Counted from the stretch's first letter, positions 37,713 to 51,012 are shown. The stretch is 64,000 nt of DNA from Amia ocellicauda (GCF_036373705.1 NC_089869.1:10055676-10119675), one strand, 5' to 3'. Notes: generated by a model not told the origin, from the letters alone. Made by a program: numbers and translations.

Positions 37713-38441
37713 CTACATCCAGGGATGGAGCAGAATCTGCTCCAAGGTTGGGTGGTCCTCTGGTTGGTGGACCAGGCAGCCACGAATCAGGTCCTGGCAA
37801 TCTATGGGTGAGAAAAGGAGGGAATGGGTCGGGGTCCTTGGATCAGTGAAACATTTTAGATTGACCTGATGGTCTTCTGCCTTACCCATGGAGACATCTG
37901 CTGGGAAGTCCAGCACACCATGTACGATCTCCTCTTCGTTTTGAAATGGGAGATGCCCACAGGTGATGCCAAAGAGCAGAACTCCCAAAGTCCAGACGGT
38001 GGCTGGGACTCCTCTGTAGCCAGAATGCAGTATCCACTCAGGAGGAGTGAAGTCAGTTGTGCCTGCAGAGACCACAAACACTTTAGTTTAATGCCAATAT
38101 TTAGATTTTTGTGGATCTATTCTCCAGATATATCAAGTGGGTGCTGTTTTAATACAGGCACCACGATTTGGGCCACCAACACTCACCACTGAAGGTGTTG
38201 TAGTCAGAGTCATGAAGTATGCAGCTACAGCCAAAGTCAATGAGTTTGATCTTTTTCACGGCAGTGCTGTAGGGTCTGCACCAGCTGCTTCATGAACCTC
38301 TTGGCCTCAGTCTCCTCCAGGTGGTCTCCTTTGTCCCCAGCATAGCTGTAAAGGTCCTGGCATGGCTCAGGCCGCTCCAGGACCAGCAGGTATTCGTCAG
38401 GCAGCTCAAAAGAGTCCAGCAGTTTGATGACTCCTGAGGGG
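37713..38441 (-). pseudogene. PIM-like kinase pseudogene (copy B), 5'-truncated
   Basis: Homology begins at [20 protein letters not shown] (about 38441); the glycine loop and ATP-binding Lys are absent. The first exon runs to 38187 and keeps the DFG motif (IKLIDFGCSCILHDSDYNTF), but a short deletion joins QHCREK to IKLIDFG and removes the HRD catalytic loop. The next exons are 38062-37886 (DFTPPEWILHSGYRG, WTLGVLLFGITCGHLPF) and 37801-37713 (DCQDLIRGCLVHQPED, stop). The C-lobe is open and cleanly spliced. Copy A has the opposite damage (HRD kept, DFG lost). Orientation is opposite to copy A. Confidence 0.85.
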
Positions 38442-39253
38442 GTGCAATTACACCTGTGGGAAACCATAAAATAATATATGTGAATCACCCAAAAAGCACC
38501 ATTTAAGTCAACTAATTTTGTCCTATTATTTAGCCATGTTTCATTGACACACTACCATCTGGTATAGGCAGACTTTATCCATGTGATTAATATGGGTTGA
38601 TGGTGGTGGTAATGACACAACCTTAACCTTAATGGATGTCAACATTTCATTGATAATAACCCATAACTTAATGATCATGCAATGCTTTGCTAAGTTGTCA
38701 AAATGTTAAGAAATAAACCTATATTTATCTATAAGCCATTCCTAATTAAACCTACTTAAATCACTAATTAAAACTACTATTCACCCAAGTAAAGTATTAA
38801 ATCTAATCCAAACCGTAAACCTAAGCTAATCAATGTATAGATGTAAATCCCAACCCAGCTCCTCCTCTTTTCCTGGAAACACTGAAATACATGGACAATA
38901 CTCTTTAGAAGCCACTTTCCCATTATTATATTTTTAAAGAGGGGAGACAGTTATCTGATTATAGTCTATACATTAAATGTGCAAAATACAAATTCAAACA
39001 GGATCTGTGATGAAAAATGGAAAATAGATTTTCTTGCCACAAGGTGGTGCTAATAGACAAGAGATATTAAAGCACCATTTTTAACATAGGTATTAAATTA
39101 TGCAGTTCAGCACTGATGACATATTAACCATAGATCACAAGATATATCCTTCATCTGCATTTTAATGTATATTATGCTGATTTAAATATAAGTAAGTGCT
39201 TATTGAGAGATGTTTAATGTTTTCACCAACTGGTTTGTAATGACATCACTTCC

Positions 39254-39282
39254 TATGTATGTATGTATGTATGTATGTATGT
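39254..39282 (+). repeat. (TATG)n microsatellite
   Basis: About seven perfect TATG units. Confidence 0.85.
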
Positions 39283-40059
39283 TAGTATGTTTTTAATTGA
39301 TTGATTGATTTCCCTTCTCAATGACTCTTCAGTCTGAACTTGAATACATTTGATTTCCACAGTAAAATCTCTAAAGACCATTGTATCACAATCACAATAA
39401 TTTGTCATTCTTATACTTGTGGTTGGAAGTACAATATCACCTATTTATGTTATTGTACAGTGCACGCTGAGCAAATTTAAGTTAATCTACTTTGAAAGGT
39501 ACAGTAGGATTCAATTATAATGCTATATAAAGACCAGCTTTTTTTTCTTAACCAGACTGTACATACTTTATATAACCTTTGTTGTGAAAGTCATCTAATC
39601 TCATCTTACACAGCATATCCTTTATATTACACTTTACAGTATTGTGCTAGACAAATACTGATAAACATTGTCATAATCCCTGATTTCTTATAACAAAATC
39701 AGGGTATTGTTGATTAACAAGCACTTTAGTCATGTGACTTGCAGGGGCTTTATTTTACATTGCCCTAGGGGTCTAATTAAACCTAGATTGTTTGACTTAG
39801 AGTATTTAAAGGGCATTCAAAGTACTGAGTGCCATAGCCCTACATCATAAGTGCAGGTGGGATAAAGGTTTAAATCATGTAACAGTGGGCTTAATATATC
39901 TATTTTAAGTTATTTTAGAAAGCATTTTTGTGTCCATTAAGCCCTGGAACAGAAATACATTGATTTGATTGAATTCACTTTTTGTCAATTGCTGGATCCC
40001 CCTCCCCCATCCAATATTCCAAGGCTCACATCCAAATCTATGATAAAATCTTTAATTGA

Positions 40060-40200
40060 GCCCAAAATCAATATTCACACCTGGCTCTCACAATCTCCAG
40101 AACTCAATACCACAGAACATGTGTGGGATGAACTGACAAGAGCAGATCCCAAGTGGAGAGGTTCTGCAGAGAGGAGTGATCAAACATCTCTCCTCTCTGG
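40060..40200 (+). mobile_element. Decayed Tc1-like transposase fragment
   Basis: The plus-strand frame reads TWLSQSPELNTTEHVWDEL, matching the Tc1 motif [17 protein letters not shown] with its third acidic residue. No inverted ends were found. Too short to name a subfamily. Confidence 0.4.
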
Positions 40201-41421
40201 CTACTGAAAACACCTCCTCCTTTCTTATCAAGGGCATTTATGCATTCATGCTCGCTAGGCATGAGCTATCAGATTTGTTGCACAAACTGTTTTGGAGGAC
40301 AACCTGCAATTTTCCAAATGGTTCTCGAACCGTATCTCCACCACAGCTGTTTCATGTTGCTGTTGGTCCATGGTATTTTTCTGATTCCACTGATTATACA
40401 GTTATGCATACCAGGTATGTTTCCTACAGCACAATATCCTGAAATGTGTGGAGAGCTGGGGCTGATGCTTATCAATGCAGGAGTAACAGGAGAGCGTGTT
40501 AAAGATTATAATATGACAACAAAAATGTAAAACAACAACATCTAAATATATAATTCTAAATAAAGCATGTGTGCATATGTTGAACCAACATATCAATGTT
40601 CTTATCATTTAGTTGTCCTTGTGAGAGTTCAACCTTCCCATCAGTGATTGCAAGCAGCTAATTAAGCACTTCCACTAGCAAGGCAGGCTTGTCCAAAGGA
40701 GCCTTTGAGAGTGAACCCTTTATGTGTAATGCAGGGTCTGAAAGAGAGACGCCTATAGATTTCAGTGATGGGGTGTCTGTAGGACAACGACGACAAAAGA
40801 GTTGCTTTGAAAAAAGAAAGTCTTAAAACAGCTCTTAATGACAAAGTTGTCACCCTGTGTTGCAAAAGCAGCCGTCCTTCATTAAGGCATGAATATAGCC
40901 CTTTCTCATCGCTAGGAAGTGAGGAACACCTTGCAAGAAACCATATGTTCTTGAGAGGCCTATTTGCTGGTGGAAGGAAAACATCCACATTCTGCACGTT
41001 TTGAAAAGAGCCTGATCGTTATAATATTGAGCGGTTCACCTGAAACATGCTTCCACTGTAGAAGAAAATGAATTAAAAATATATGTATAAAAGTGCACAA
41101 CAGTGCTTGCCTAGAGAAATAATAATGAAATGTATTGAAAATACTTTGAATACTTAATGTATCTTAATATAGAAATAATGAAGTAATTTGTTATCAAAAT
41201 ACTTCAATTGCATTAGGATATATAATGAAAACCTATACTTACTGACTTTAAAACGAAGAAAGAGAAATAAAGAAAAGAAAGGAAAATGTCCATTCAATGG
41301 ACACTGATGTACTAATATATTTTCCATTCAAAATCATTTTTTAATGATACATTCAATAGTACCTTACTTATTTTAACCAAAAACATACATTTTTGATTTT
41401 GCACTGTGCAAAGATTAATGT

Positions 41422-41448
41422 TTATTATTATTATTATTATTATTATTG

Positions 41449-41514
<66 letters not shown>
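41422..41514 (+). repeat. (TTA)n-(TAA)n self-complementary microsatellite
   Basis: About eight TTA units switch at TTG-ATAA into about 21 TAA units. The halves are complementary and could fold as a hairpin. Confidence 0.9.
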
Positions 41515-41515
<1 letters not shown>

Positions 41516-41766
41516 CAACCCCTAACAATCCAAATGTTGGTTAGTCAATTCACATCACCGTTTTTAATGTTTTGCAATCAGTAGTTGATCATTGCAATAG
41601 TTGCAATCAGAATCAATTTATTATAAGTTATGTAGTTTCTTGCTATGGCTATATTTCAATGTCTAATGATTTATATTCATCAAGAAATAATTAACTCTTA
41701 ACACATGACATGTCTGTTGAACTAAGAGGTTCAGGTACTCCTCATAAATGTTTATTTAAAGATTGA

Positions 41767-41820
41767 TGATACTACTACTACTACTATTACTACTCCTACT
41801 ACTGATACTACAACAACAAT

Positions 41821-41897
<77 letters not shown>

Positions 41898-41898
41898 T
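41767..41898 (+). repeat. Compound (ACT)n-(AAT)n microsatellite
   Basis: Interrupted ACT units are followed by a long pure (ACT)n run and then (AAT)n. Confidence 0.9.
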
Positions 41899-42960
41899 CT
41901 TAAAATGTATTGGGTTCTCGGAAATACTGAATTTTGAGTAATACAATTAAATGGATGCTTGCAGGAATTATTTTCCTCTCAAAAGAATGGTAGTTTTCTT
42001 TTTGTTTTTAAAAATACACCAAGGCAGTTTGATAAACATGTTACAGTTAATTTAGTCTGAATTTGTACATGTCAGTAAAATGTAAAGTAACCAGCTCACA
42101 TCCACTTATAAAACATGAAAAAAGATTTACAGCAGTATTACTACTGCTAACTAAGAAAGAAAATATAAACATGATCACATGATCTTGTTGTCATGAAAAG
42201 CAGTCACAACACAATATGATTAATTAAATAATGAAACCTATGCCCTTAATTACAGATTTTTGTTTCTTACTGTAACTGTATTCACAATAAGGTGTACCTT
42301 GTACTAGAATACAGTGTGACATGGATATCCATGTAAAAAGTATGGTATTTATTCACATAGTTTATAAGATTTTTTAAATTGAGATAATACAGGTTATATT
42401 TTACTGTAGACACCAAAAATACTAAATATTACTAATGCATTGCATATATGAGAATTATTAACAAGTAACTATGATGAAACCATGATTCAAACTGTAAAAG
42501 AAGTCTGTGCATTAGCACGATAAGCTCCTTATTATTGCACATTTATGGTAATGCTGTTGACTTTTTTTTTCATTCAAATTCCACACAAGATTCAATACAT
42601 TGAAAACAGTCCCCAACAACGACGTCCAAGAGCACTTACATTTGCCATTGCTTTTAAATCACTTTGATTAAATATGTTATCAAACCTAATTGATTTACCA
42701 GCCTAAGTATGTCATTACTAGAGTTGCATACATAAACAAGCGCTTTAGAGACCTTTAAAACTTTAAGCAAGTGCATCAACTACAATCTGAATTATGCAAA
42801 ATCAAACAGCACCAAAACACACTACTCTTGGTCTCTACAATATTTGTATGTAATAGGTTGTTTGAAACTAATCCAATCTTAGTTTTCATAGAATACTTCT
42901 TTATTTAACAGGCAGAATAGCTGCCTTAGACAAGACAGGGTTTATATGGAACAAGTTGAA

Positions 42961-42981
42961 TAATACTATTACTACTACTAC

Positions 42982-43048
<67 letters not shown>
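42961..43048 (+). repeat. (AAT)n microsatellite
   Basis: A few ACT units lead into about 25 AAT units, ending before CACCAACAACAAC. Confidence 0.9.
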
Positions 43049-43049
43049 T

Positions 43050-46000
43050 CACCAACAACAACAACACACCTTACGTGACTGTATTTAATAGACATTTCCA
43101 GTGTTGAAATATACGGTCTTGTCAGTGCAAGAAAGAAGAAGGCGCACAGAAAAAAAAGTCAACCTCTCCGTGGATACATGTCATGTACTTTCCATACGAC
43201 GACAGAGCTCCACACTTTGGATATATATGAAGGGTTTGGACTAGTTCCTTTAACATTGTGGAGATGTTTTTGTTGTTTTTCACGTGGAAATACAATATTT
43301 AGACTTGCTAACTTTCAAGTTCACTTAAGAAGCACTGTACACAAAAGAGCACATGTGGGCATCTTGCGCTTGGCATATGTGGTCACTTGTTTCCCGAGAA
43401 CATTGTATGCGCGCGTAATTATGATTTTTTTCCCCCTTCTTCTTCTGTTTTCCACGTAGTGCATCTGGCCTAGGCCGACAATACAGCCACGATACACAGC
43501 AGTTGTAAAAAAAGATTGGTGGGGGGCGTATAGTGTGAAAAGGGAAGGATGGAGACAGTGATCTGTCTTGGTCTGCAGGTATTATATGCTTAGGAAGGTA
43601 TATTGAGACGCGCAGCTGTTCTTTGTAAAGAGTATACACAAATTCGCTGAGCATATGTCACTAAGAAATCACAGTTGCCTTTTAGTGGTGCACACACATT
43701 CGTTTGGAGAGGACTGTTTCAAACGAGACTGCGAGAGAAACAGGTGTTTGGATGGCGGCGCGCAATCCACCTTTTGACGCATAAGCCCCCCTCGTCTTAA
43801 CTTCTGTTAACGTAATATAAATTGTGTGTTTACATTTTGCTGAATGCTTGGTTTGTAATATGTAAACAATGGGACTTTTATTTCAAGTTCGAGGACTAGT
43901 ACTTTGTGTGTATCTCCCTATACCTTGTGCGCCCTAACATCTCCAGAAGTAGCCAGAGACATATGGCGTCCTCCAACCTATCCAAAAGTCAAGAGCGCAT
44001 GCTGCCTTAATTACCAGCATATCTGGGAATGAATCTTTTATGTGTATAAAAAATTGTCGTTATCTAAACTTATGAAGTAGTAAATACAAAATTGAACATT
44101 TGGTCGGAAGAAGGCTGACACATTTATGTCTTTTAAAGAGATTGAAGCCCTAGCCATCAGTCGCAAACTAAATATGTGTTTGGAGATCATCTGATCACCA
44201 TATGCTTTCAATAAAATAGACAAATACGACAGAGAGATAGGAATTGTGGTTAGACTGTTATAAAAAGCGCAAAAAAAAACCAATGTAAACTGAATATTGC
44301 CGCCTTACAAATAACTATTTGATGCCAAATCCATATCCATAAGGCACCCCAGCAGGTGTGACTTTAAACCTGTTAGTTCCCCCCTTGATTTTTATCAGTA
44401 TTGTGTGCAATATTGCCTTGTTATGCTAAGTATGGGTAAACACAGGCGACCAGTTGCTGTGGAAATGGTCGAGTTATCAGAAAAGTGTTAGTCTGAAGGT
44501 GATTTAACAATAAACTTGCCTTGCTCCAGAGCAGGTGATACCTGCCCCCAGCCCCTTGATTAATACTTCCTCCACTTAACAATCTGTTGTAATTATTTAT
44601 TAAACGAAATCTATTTATTATTATTTTAGCAAACAGTAGTACCAGGTGGGGCTTTATTTTCGTCTTTAGCTTTTGTTTGAAGGACGTTTGAAGTGGGCAA
44701 TCTAAGCCTGAAAACTCGCTCACCAGATTTTTGCCATCCATTTGTTGAAGTTCCAAACTGCCAGGCATGCTGTTCAGTTTTTCTCTTGTTCAGACATGTA
44801 AAAGGCCACATATATAAAAGGGAAAAAGGAAAGTTCACATGGAAAGTGAAAAAAATAAGCTTTCAAAAAACATCTAATTGCAAGCCAGTAACCATATGTA
44901 CTCCACTTGTAAAATCCCAAACAATTTCTTTTCTATAAAATGTGCGCTTTTGGAGAGGTGCGCGCATGAGGATGAGAAATGCCAGAAGGACCCTAGAGAT
45001 AACTCAAAAAAGAAATAAATGGGAAATAATGTGTTATTGAGATTCGTGTTACAGACCATTAATTCTATATCGTGTTCTAAGACATTCACTTTTATACTAC
45101 AATCCAAGCCAATTATAAAGGCGTAACAAAGTAAACTTGTGCAAAAATGTTTTTTCACCGGGTTGCTACTAAGTCATAGGAGTTCATAAAGTTAATGATG
45201 CCTTGAACCTGTGCTGTTTCGAAGTTTTAAAGGCTATTCTGCACTCATTTGACAGATGAAGATGCTACTGACAATGTCATTCAAAGATTAGTGCTGGGGT
45301 GGGGGGGGTAATGCAAATGCGTAATGGCTACGAAATTTGGCACATTTTGCGCATTTCAAAATTATATTTTACTGAAACATGCCTAACTATAGAATATCAA
45401 AATAATATTGTTTTCTGCAGATGTAACTATATTTTTTTATAAATTAAATTAAACAAATTACAAAAAGTGAACAAAAAAACATTTATATTCTAAGTACTTA
45501 TGATCATTTGCATTATTTGTAAACCGAGGCCAAGAGTTGTTTGTTGTTCCGATTATGGGAAGGTAATTAGTATCAATTACAAGTAGACTCAATCATCAAT
45601 ATGTATAGATGTATACATTTCGATATAGGCTGCATTTGCAAAGTAATTCACAGAAACATAAAAATCAGAAACTAAAACAAATCTCAAGTAGGCTGAAGAA
45701 AAATACAGTTATCAATTTAAGTTGTTAATTTTAAGTATATATATGAAGATAAAATTCAGATTTGGAAAAATGTCAGCTTCTATGTTCGAGTAGCGTTAAA
45801 TATTGTTTGGAATATTGTTCTAACTGTAGTCTGACATGGAAGAAATTTGAAATAATAGTTAATGTTTTATTAGATTAATCTCAGAAATTATTTTGGGGGT
45901 ATTTTTAAGTAAGTATTAATACTATATATTGTAACATGGAGGCATTTACATTTCCCATTAATTTAAATTTCACAAAAGACTAACCTACACTGTAAGATTA

Positions 46001-49000
46001 ACCACTGTGATTTGTAAATAACCTACATATAAATAGTAGACTACCTTCTGAAAATAAAAATATTATTTATTCTGCAGCATTCTTACTAAATATATATTGT
46101 TAAAATGCATATTACTTTAAGAAATCAAAGTCTGTTGACGTAAATTAGACTTTTAGTATAGAGCAATAACCAGATTGGCGGCTTTCTGTGACTATCGGTT
46201 ATTAACATCTCTTTAGAAAGCTATAATGCAAAAGATCAATCACCTTTACAATGTAGCTGTTAGAGTCAGTGGGGAAAATATTAACCGGAAATCAGCTTAT
46301 TGGTGACCTAAACGTGACTTGAACCCATGTGGTGTATGTTTGACCTGCTACATGTCCAAATCACATACATTTATTTGATTTTTTGTATAGGTCTATTGTC
46401 ACAAACCAGAAGACTCTCTGGAACTTGAACTTGAATTCCCTGCTCTAGATGTTTGGTTGGTTAAGCAAAGTGGAAACAGGATAAGAGTTCATACTATAAA
46501 TCTGATTCTGAACACTCAATATGTATTCTTTTTCTAATGTTTTTTGTTTTTTTAATCTACACCTAATATGATCTATCCCCAGTTTTTGTTATCCATATGG
46601 TTTCTCATTTACTTATCTATTCATTGAAATGATATAAATCTGTTCTTCCTTTCCCTCTTTTATTGCTAAAAAAAGTGGCAGATTTCCAGCCACACAGCTG
46701 TTTTAATTTAACATGATCTCCAGTTTTGAACCCTGAAGTGACCTACACACTGAAAATGGTATGCACATTTCACACCAAAAAACTGCTAAAGATACATTAT
46801 TCTACATATCCTGAATCAGGGACAGATCATGTTTGTTTTAGTTTTTCTGCTGGTTCACTCTTCCATTGGGGTTGAGTGGGGATAACATCACTCAAGCATG
46901 TCAATGACAGAAGGTTGGGAGATTGCTCATTCTATAGGACACCAAATGCTTGTGCAATACCTATAATAATGATAATCCTTTGTGCCTCTTGTGAGGTAAA
47001 CTCTGCTCATGAAAAAATCAGCTCAGCCTAAAAAGAAACAGCTTACTCTAGACAGGGCAGCAATGACCACATCTCGTTTTTTCCTCATTCTATCAAAAGC
47101 ATATATACGCATTTCAGCACAATAATACATATTTGTTTCAAATAATTGTACAATGTTATCGTCTCACAGAATTTGTAAGCTCGACGGTAACCAAAAATGA
47201 TATCAACAGCCTTATGTTCATTGCTTGGATCTATCTGAGCTACTATTTGTAACAGAAGTATGGATAGTTGTCACAGTTTTAATCTTAAAGAAATACACAC
47301 AAGAGCTATCTGGCAGTGTTTCTGAATATTTTAAGTTATCAGCAAGTCTATGTTAATTCATATTTTTACTTACATTTCTTTCGGCCATAATAGTTATATG
47401 ATAAAATGATAAGAAAGCTTTTTCTAGAGACTCTAAAACAAGACCATCTTTTAAAACACCAAATGACTGGCTTCATTTGCACATGGCACCCTGTGGATTC
47501 CCGATCTCTTATCTAAAGTCAAGCCAATCAGAATTCCTTTCTTTCTTTCCAGGTTGAAATGGGATGATTCATAATTGGATCAAAATAATAATATGTCTTC
47601 AACACTGCAAGTTTCTGGCCCTACTAAGCAATACAGAGTTCTGTATTTTTCCCAGTGGATTTAAAGTTAACATATTTTGAAATAAGCACACAAACACACG
47701 CAATGATGATGAGGGAAATGGAGAGAGATTATGAAAAGGGAATGTCAGGAGTAGTGCATAAAAAACATATTTTTTTGGCTTTGTCTTAAGCATTCTCCTC
47801 AAACACCCTGTAGCATTTATTTAGTGTGGAAAGATTACATTGTCTCCCTTGCAGTGCAGCACAGTTTATTATGAATGTACAATATACACACATTTTTTAA
47901 ACTTCACATCACCTGTCACTTCAAGCATGTGTTCTGTAGTTAAAACTAACTCTACGATGCTGTCCATGTAAAATATATGACAAATAAACAAAATATATAG
48001 ATTGTGTATTGTTTCCTTTGGACTGTGGAAATCTAGACAAAGAAGTTTTCATTGGTTTTTAGGTTTTCAATTCCGTGTTTACTTTAAGAAGAAGTAGAGC
48101 AGGTGTTTGTGTCTCTCATTGTAAAGAAAGCAGAAATCTCTGAGCTACTATTCTAAACACAGCAAGGGATGAATGAAAGCATGGCCCGACTTTCACTTTG
48201 GGACAATAACATACTATAATTATGGGTGTGGATGTGTGTGCGTGCGCATATGAAACACATTGTTCTGATCTAGTCTTGAGATCAGGAGAAACACAGAGGG
48301 ATTTCTGCTGTGAGTTTTCCTGAAGTCTACAATCTGCAGCATTTGGTAACAGAATCAATTTATTCTGCTGTAGAAGATTAATAGAAGATTATGAAGTGAA
48401 AGAGGCCAAAATACAGTCTGTCGTCACATGTGTCAGCCCTCAGGACGTACTTGGTTACTGTTGAAATCAAGCGGTCTGCATTCACAACTTCTGATTTAAG
48501 AAGAATATAACAGTTTCACGTAAGAGACAGGGGAGCTGTCTTTCGCATGATTGTGTAATTGTGCCATGTCTAATTCTTATACACAATCTCTCTGCAAGAT
48601 CTGACAAAAGTGGGTTTGAAAATTAAACTTTAAAACAAGCCAAATTCTTTCTATTTCAACTGCATTCTGACACAACATTGTCAACTTTTCCAATTCATTC
48701 ATTGTAGTACTGTTTTTGTTTCTACTTAAATTGTAGTCATGCTAAACAGCCATTCTGCCTGAGAGTAACCTGAAAGGGTGGATGAAGGAGGGCAGGAAAT
48801 GAACATTGTTACATTGTCTGAAGCTGGCTGATGAAGCAATGACACATGCATCTCTGTATACGGAAATACATAATAAATCATCTGATTATGTCCTGGGAGC
48901 ACAAAGCAGTAATAAAGATTATAGAAGTAGTCTTAATTAGCATATTAACTTCGAAAATGAAGACGATAAAGACATGGGCTGTATTAAATACCCAAGCACA

Positions 49001-49640
49001 TTGAGGTACATCAATTGTGAGACTCAAACAATTGGAAACAGGATTTTGAATATAAATAAAGTTTGATATTGTTCCTTGACAAATATAAAATGCATTTAGA
49101 ATCAATGATAATTTCAGATGTGTGCATTTTGAACACAATGCCAATTTGTCACATATCTACATTGTAATGAAATAACACATTCAACACCCTGTAGTCAAGG
49201 TAAAAACAAATTACAGAAACAGGATGAGAATTGAGCTGCTTGTTTGTCTTCTGCCTCTTAATATCTTGGCACACCTGTACAATGTATTAAAACAAATTCT
49301 CAATAACAGCAGCAAAGAACAACACTAGATAGATAGTTATAAAGCCTACTAAAGACATGCATTCTGGGTATAAAAGTTGTGTGTGTGTCATTTGTTGCAA
49401 TAATAACAGAATCTACTTTCATTATTGTTTGATTGACACTTTACTGATTTGGAATCTAGAATGCTGCTCAGAGCATGGTTCAACTATTAGACTTTTAGAA
49501 TTTTAGAAAGCAAATCGAATTCGAGAAGAAAGAAATCCGGAATCCCTATCACAAGTGCACTTTTTTATTGTTATTTTTTCGCCTCCAGTGAGTCTTCTTT
49601 CCTTTCTGGCGTCTTGTGGTTTCTGGAAGATGCTCATCCG
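43050..49640. other. Gene-free 5' region of NEUROG3
   Basis: About 6.6 kb without a recognisable gene. Mostly single-copy AT-rich DNA with no transposon motifs. Blocks at 43680-43800 (CpG-containing), 44330-44680 and 46140-46300 look less random and may be regulatory. Confidence 0.4.
46140..46300. promoter_or_regulatory. Candidate distal enhancer of NEUROG3
   Basis: About 3.7 kb upstream of the likely NEUROG3 start. GGTTATTAACATC resembles an HNF1 half-palindrome, and AGATCAATCACC resembles an HNF6-type site. Mammalian Neurog3 has an endoderm enhancer at a similar distance (established). Assignment here is inference from motif and distance only. Confidence 0.2.
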
Positions 49641-49899
49641 TGGTCTCCGCCTTTGTTGCGCTGGAGAGGGGGGTAATTAGGCTGAAAGGACACCGCTGAA
49701 GGGACTCGCGTGGCTCTGCTCACGGGCCTCCGCCGCTGATTGGCCACTTCCCCGGCGCTAATGATCCAGGCACACTCCAGGCAGGCAGATAAGATAAAAA
49801 AAAGAGAAAGCCAATGCCAAAGGGGGCACACTCTGCCTTGCTCATCAAATCCCTATTGTCTCGGAGTCCTATATAACGGGCACACGGGGAGTCGTGTGC
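49640..49899 (+). promoter_or_regulatory. NEUROG3 core promoter
   Basis: A TATA box TATATAA at 49870-49876 precedes the noncoding first exon. Upstream are an inverted CCAAT (GATTGG, 49737-49742) and a GATA-type AGATAAGATAA near 49787. GC content is higher than in the flanks. Confidence 0.7.
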
Positions 49900-50046
49900 C
49901 AGACGCACAGCCCTTCCTCAGAGGGCACTCCACAACAACGGCCAGTCCTGCTTTTTGAAGTGCAAGACACAAGAGCAGCCAAGGACAGGGGCAGACCTTT
50001 TCTGCAGAGGCATATTCATCAGTTCTCCAACCTCCATCTCTTACAG
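49900..50046 (+). other. NEUROG3: NEUROG3 noncoding exon 1
   Basis: The 5' UTR exon runs from about 25-30 bp after the TATA box to the donor CAG|GTAGGC at 50046/50047. Intron 50047-50261 ends TTGATTACAG, and exon 2 begins one base before the ATG. Mammalian NEUROG3 also has a noncoding first exon. The exact 5' end is inferred. Confidence 0.65.
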
Positions 50047-50262
50047 GTAGGCGTGCTGTTTATGTTTTTTTCCTGATATGCATGACAGCCATCCTATACT
50101 ATTTGGAATACAGTTTGGGCATGTAAAATGACTTCATTATTTGTATAAAGAGCTGGAAAAGTACTTTGTGCATGAATACATTTGAGGAATTTCCCAATCT
50201 GGGGATTGAATTGCAACTTTGAACCAATGCCTTAATCAATGTGTTTGTTGGTTGATTACAGG

Positions 50263-51012
50263 ATGTCACCCAAAACAAACTGCTCTCCACCTGGAACACG
50301 GGAGTTTTACTTTGGGATGCCCAAAGATGAAGCTACATTATTAAAATTTGAATCTCCAAGCTCGTCGTCCACCTCCACCTCCGCGTCCAAGTCCATCCCA
50401 GACGACCTGACAGAAAGCTTCCAGTCAGGGGACGACCCAGAGGAGACGGGGGACTCCTTGCTTAGCCCACCCCGGGGAACCCAGGAGAAAAGGCAGAAAA
50501 CCAAGAGAGGGCGATCCAAAGCAAAACCAGAGGGCTTGGTGACAAAACAGAGGAAGAACCGCAGGGTGAAGGCGAATGACAGAGAGAGAAACCGCATGCA
50601 TAATCTCAACTCCGCCTTGGACGCCTTGAGAAGCGTCCTTCCCACTTTCCCCGATGATGCCAAACTCACCAAAATCGAAACCCTGAGGTTCGCTCATAAC
50701 TACATCTGGGCCCTAACCGAGACACTGAGGATGGCAGACCAAGGTCGGGTGATCCCAGGCCAGCAGGAGGACAGAGAGGGCTTCTTCCCAATCCCAAGCT
50801 CGTGTATGGTGGAGCTAGCCAGCCCGACCAGTGTCTGCTCCTCGGAGTGGGACTCGTCGGCATACTCGCCCTCCTCCCACGACCCCGGGGAGCACAGCCC
50901 GGACAGTGCGGTGGAAGAGGCGTTTCCTTGCTATACGAGTCACCTCAGTTGTATCACCAGCATGCACAACAGCCAGACTAAGCACAGCACTTCATTTCCA
51001 GCATACATTTAA
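50263..51012 (+). CDS. NEUROG3: Neurogenin-3, bHLH transcription factor
   Basis: One coding exon, 249 aa (human: 214). The bHLH spans about residues 100-156: [20 protein letters not shown], then [20 protein letters not shown] and [22 protein letters not shown] and [19 protein letters not shown] favour Neurog3 over Neurog1/2 as I recall them. A Ser/Thr-rich acidic N-terminus (31-70), a basic stretch (71-100) and a C-terminal [12 protein letters not shown] segment like the mammalian YSPVSQ region complete it. It is a nuclear factor that binds E-boxes with E proteins and drives neuronal and, in mammals, pancreatic and gut endocrine fate. The ATG at 50263 follows a splice acceptor; the in-frame ATG at 50239 is inside the intron and is not the start. 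Linkage to SGPL1 and PCBD1 supports orthology. Confidence 0.95.
   Translation: MSPKTNCSPPGTREFYFGMPKDEATLLKFESPSSSSTSTSASKSIPDDLTESFQSGDDPEETGDSLLSPPRGTQEKRQKTKRGRSKAKPEGLVTKQRKNRRVKANDRERNRMHNLNSALDALRSVLPTFPDDAKLTKIETLRFAHNYIWALTETLRMADQGRVIPGQQEDREGFFPIPSSCMVELASPTSVCSSEWDSSAYSPSSHDPGEHSPDSAVEEAFPCYTSHLSCITSMHNSQTKHSTSFPAYI

Larger units (their letters stand above)
38442..41421. other. Gene-free spacer
   Basis: AT-rich DNA right of pim copy B. Apart from a tetranucleotide repeat at 39254-39282 and a short Tc1-like relic at 40060-40200, no gene or element was recognised. Confidence 0.5.

Noticed and set aside
43178..43654. Overlapping open frames on both strands near 43.2-43.7 kb
   Set aside because: No recognisable motif and no conserved splice arrangement; may be part of a regulatory or transcribed noncoding region but not supported as protein.
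50307..50863. Minus-strand open frames opposite NEUROG3
   Set aside because: Shadows of the bHLH coding exon.
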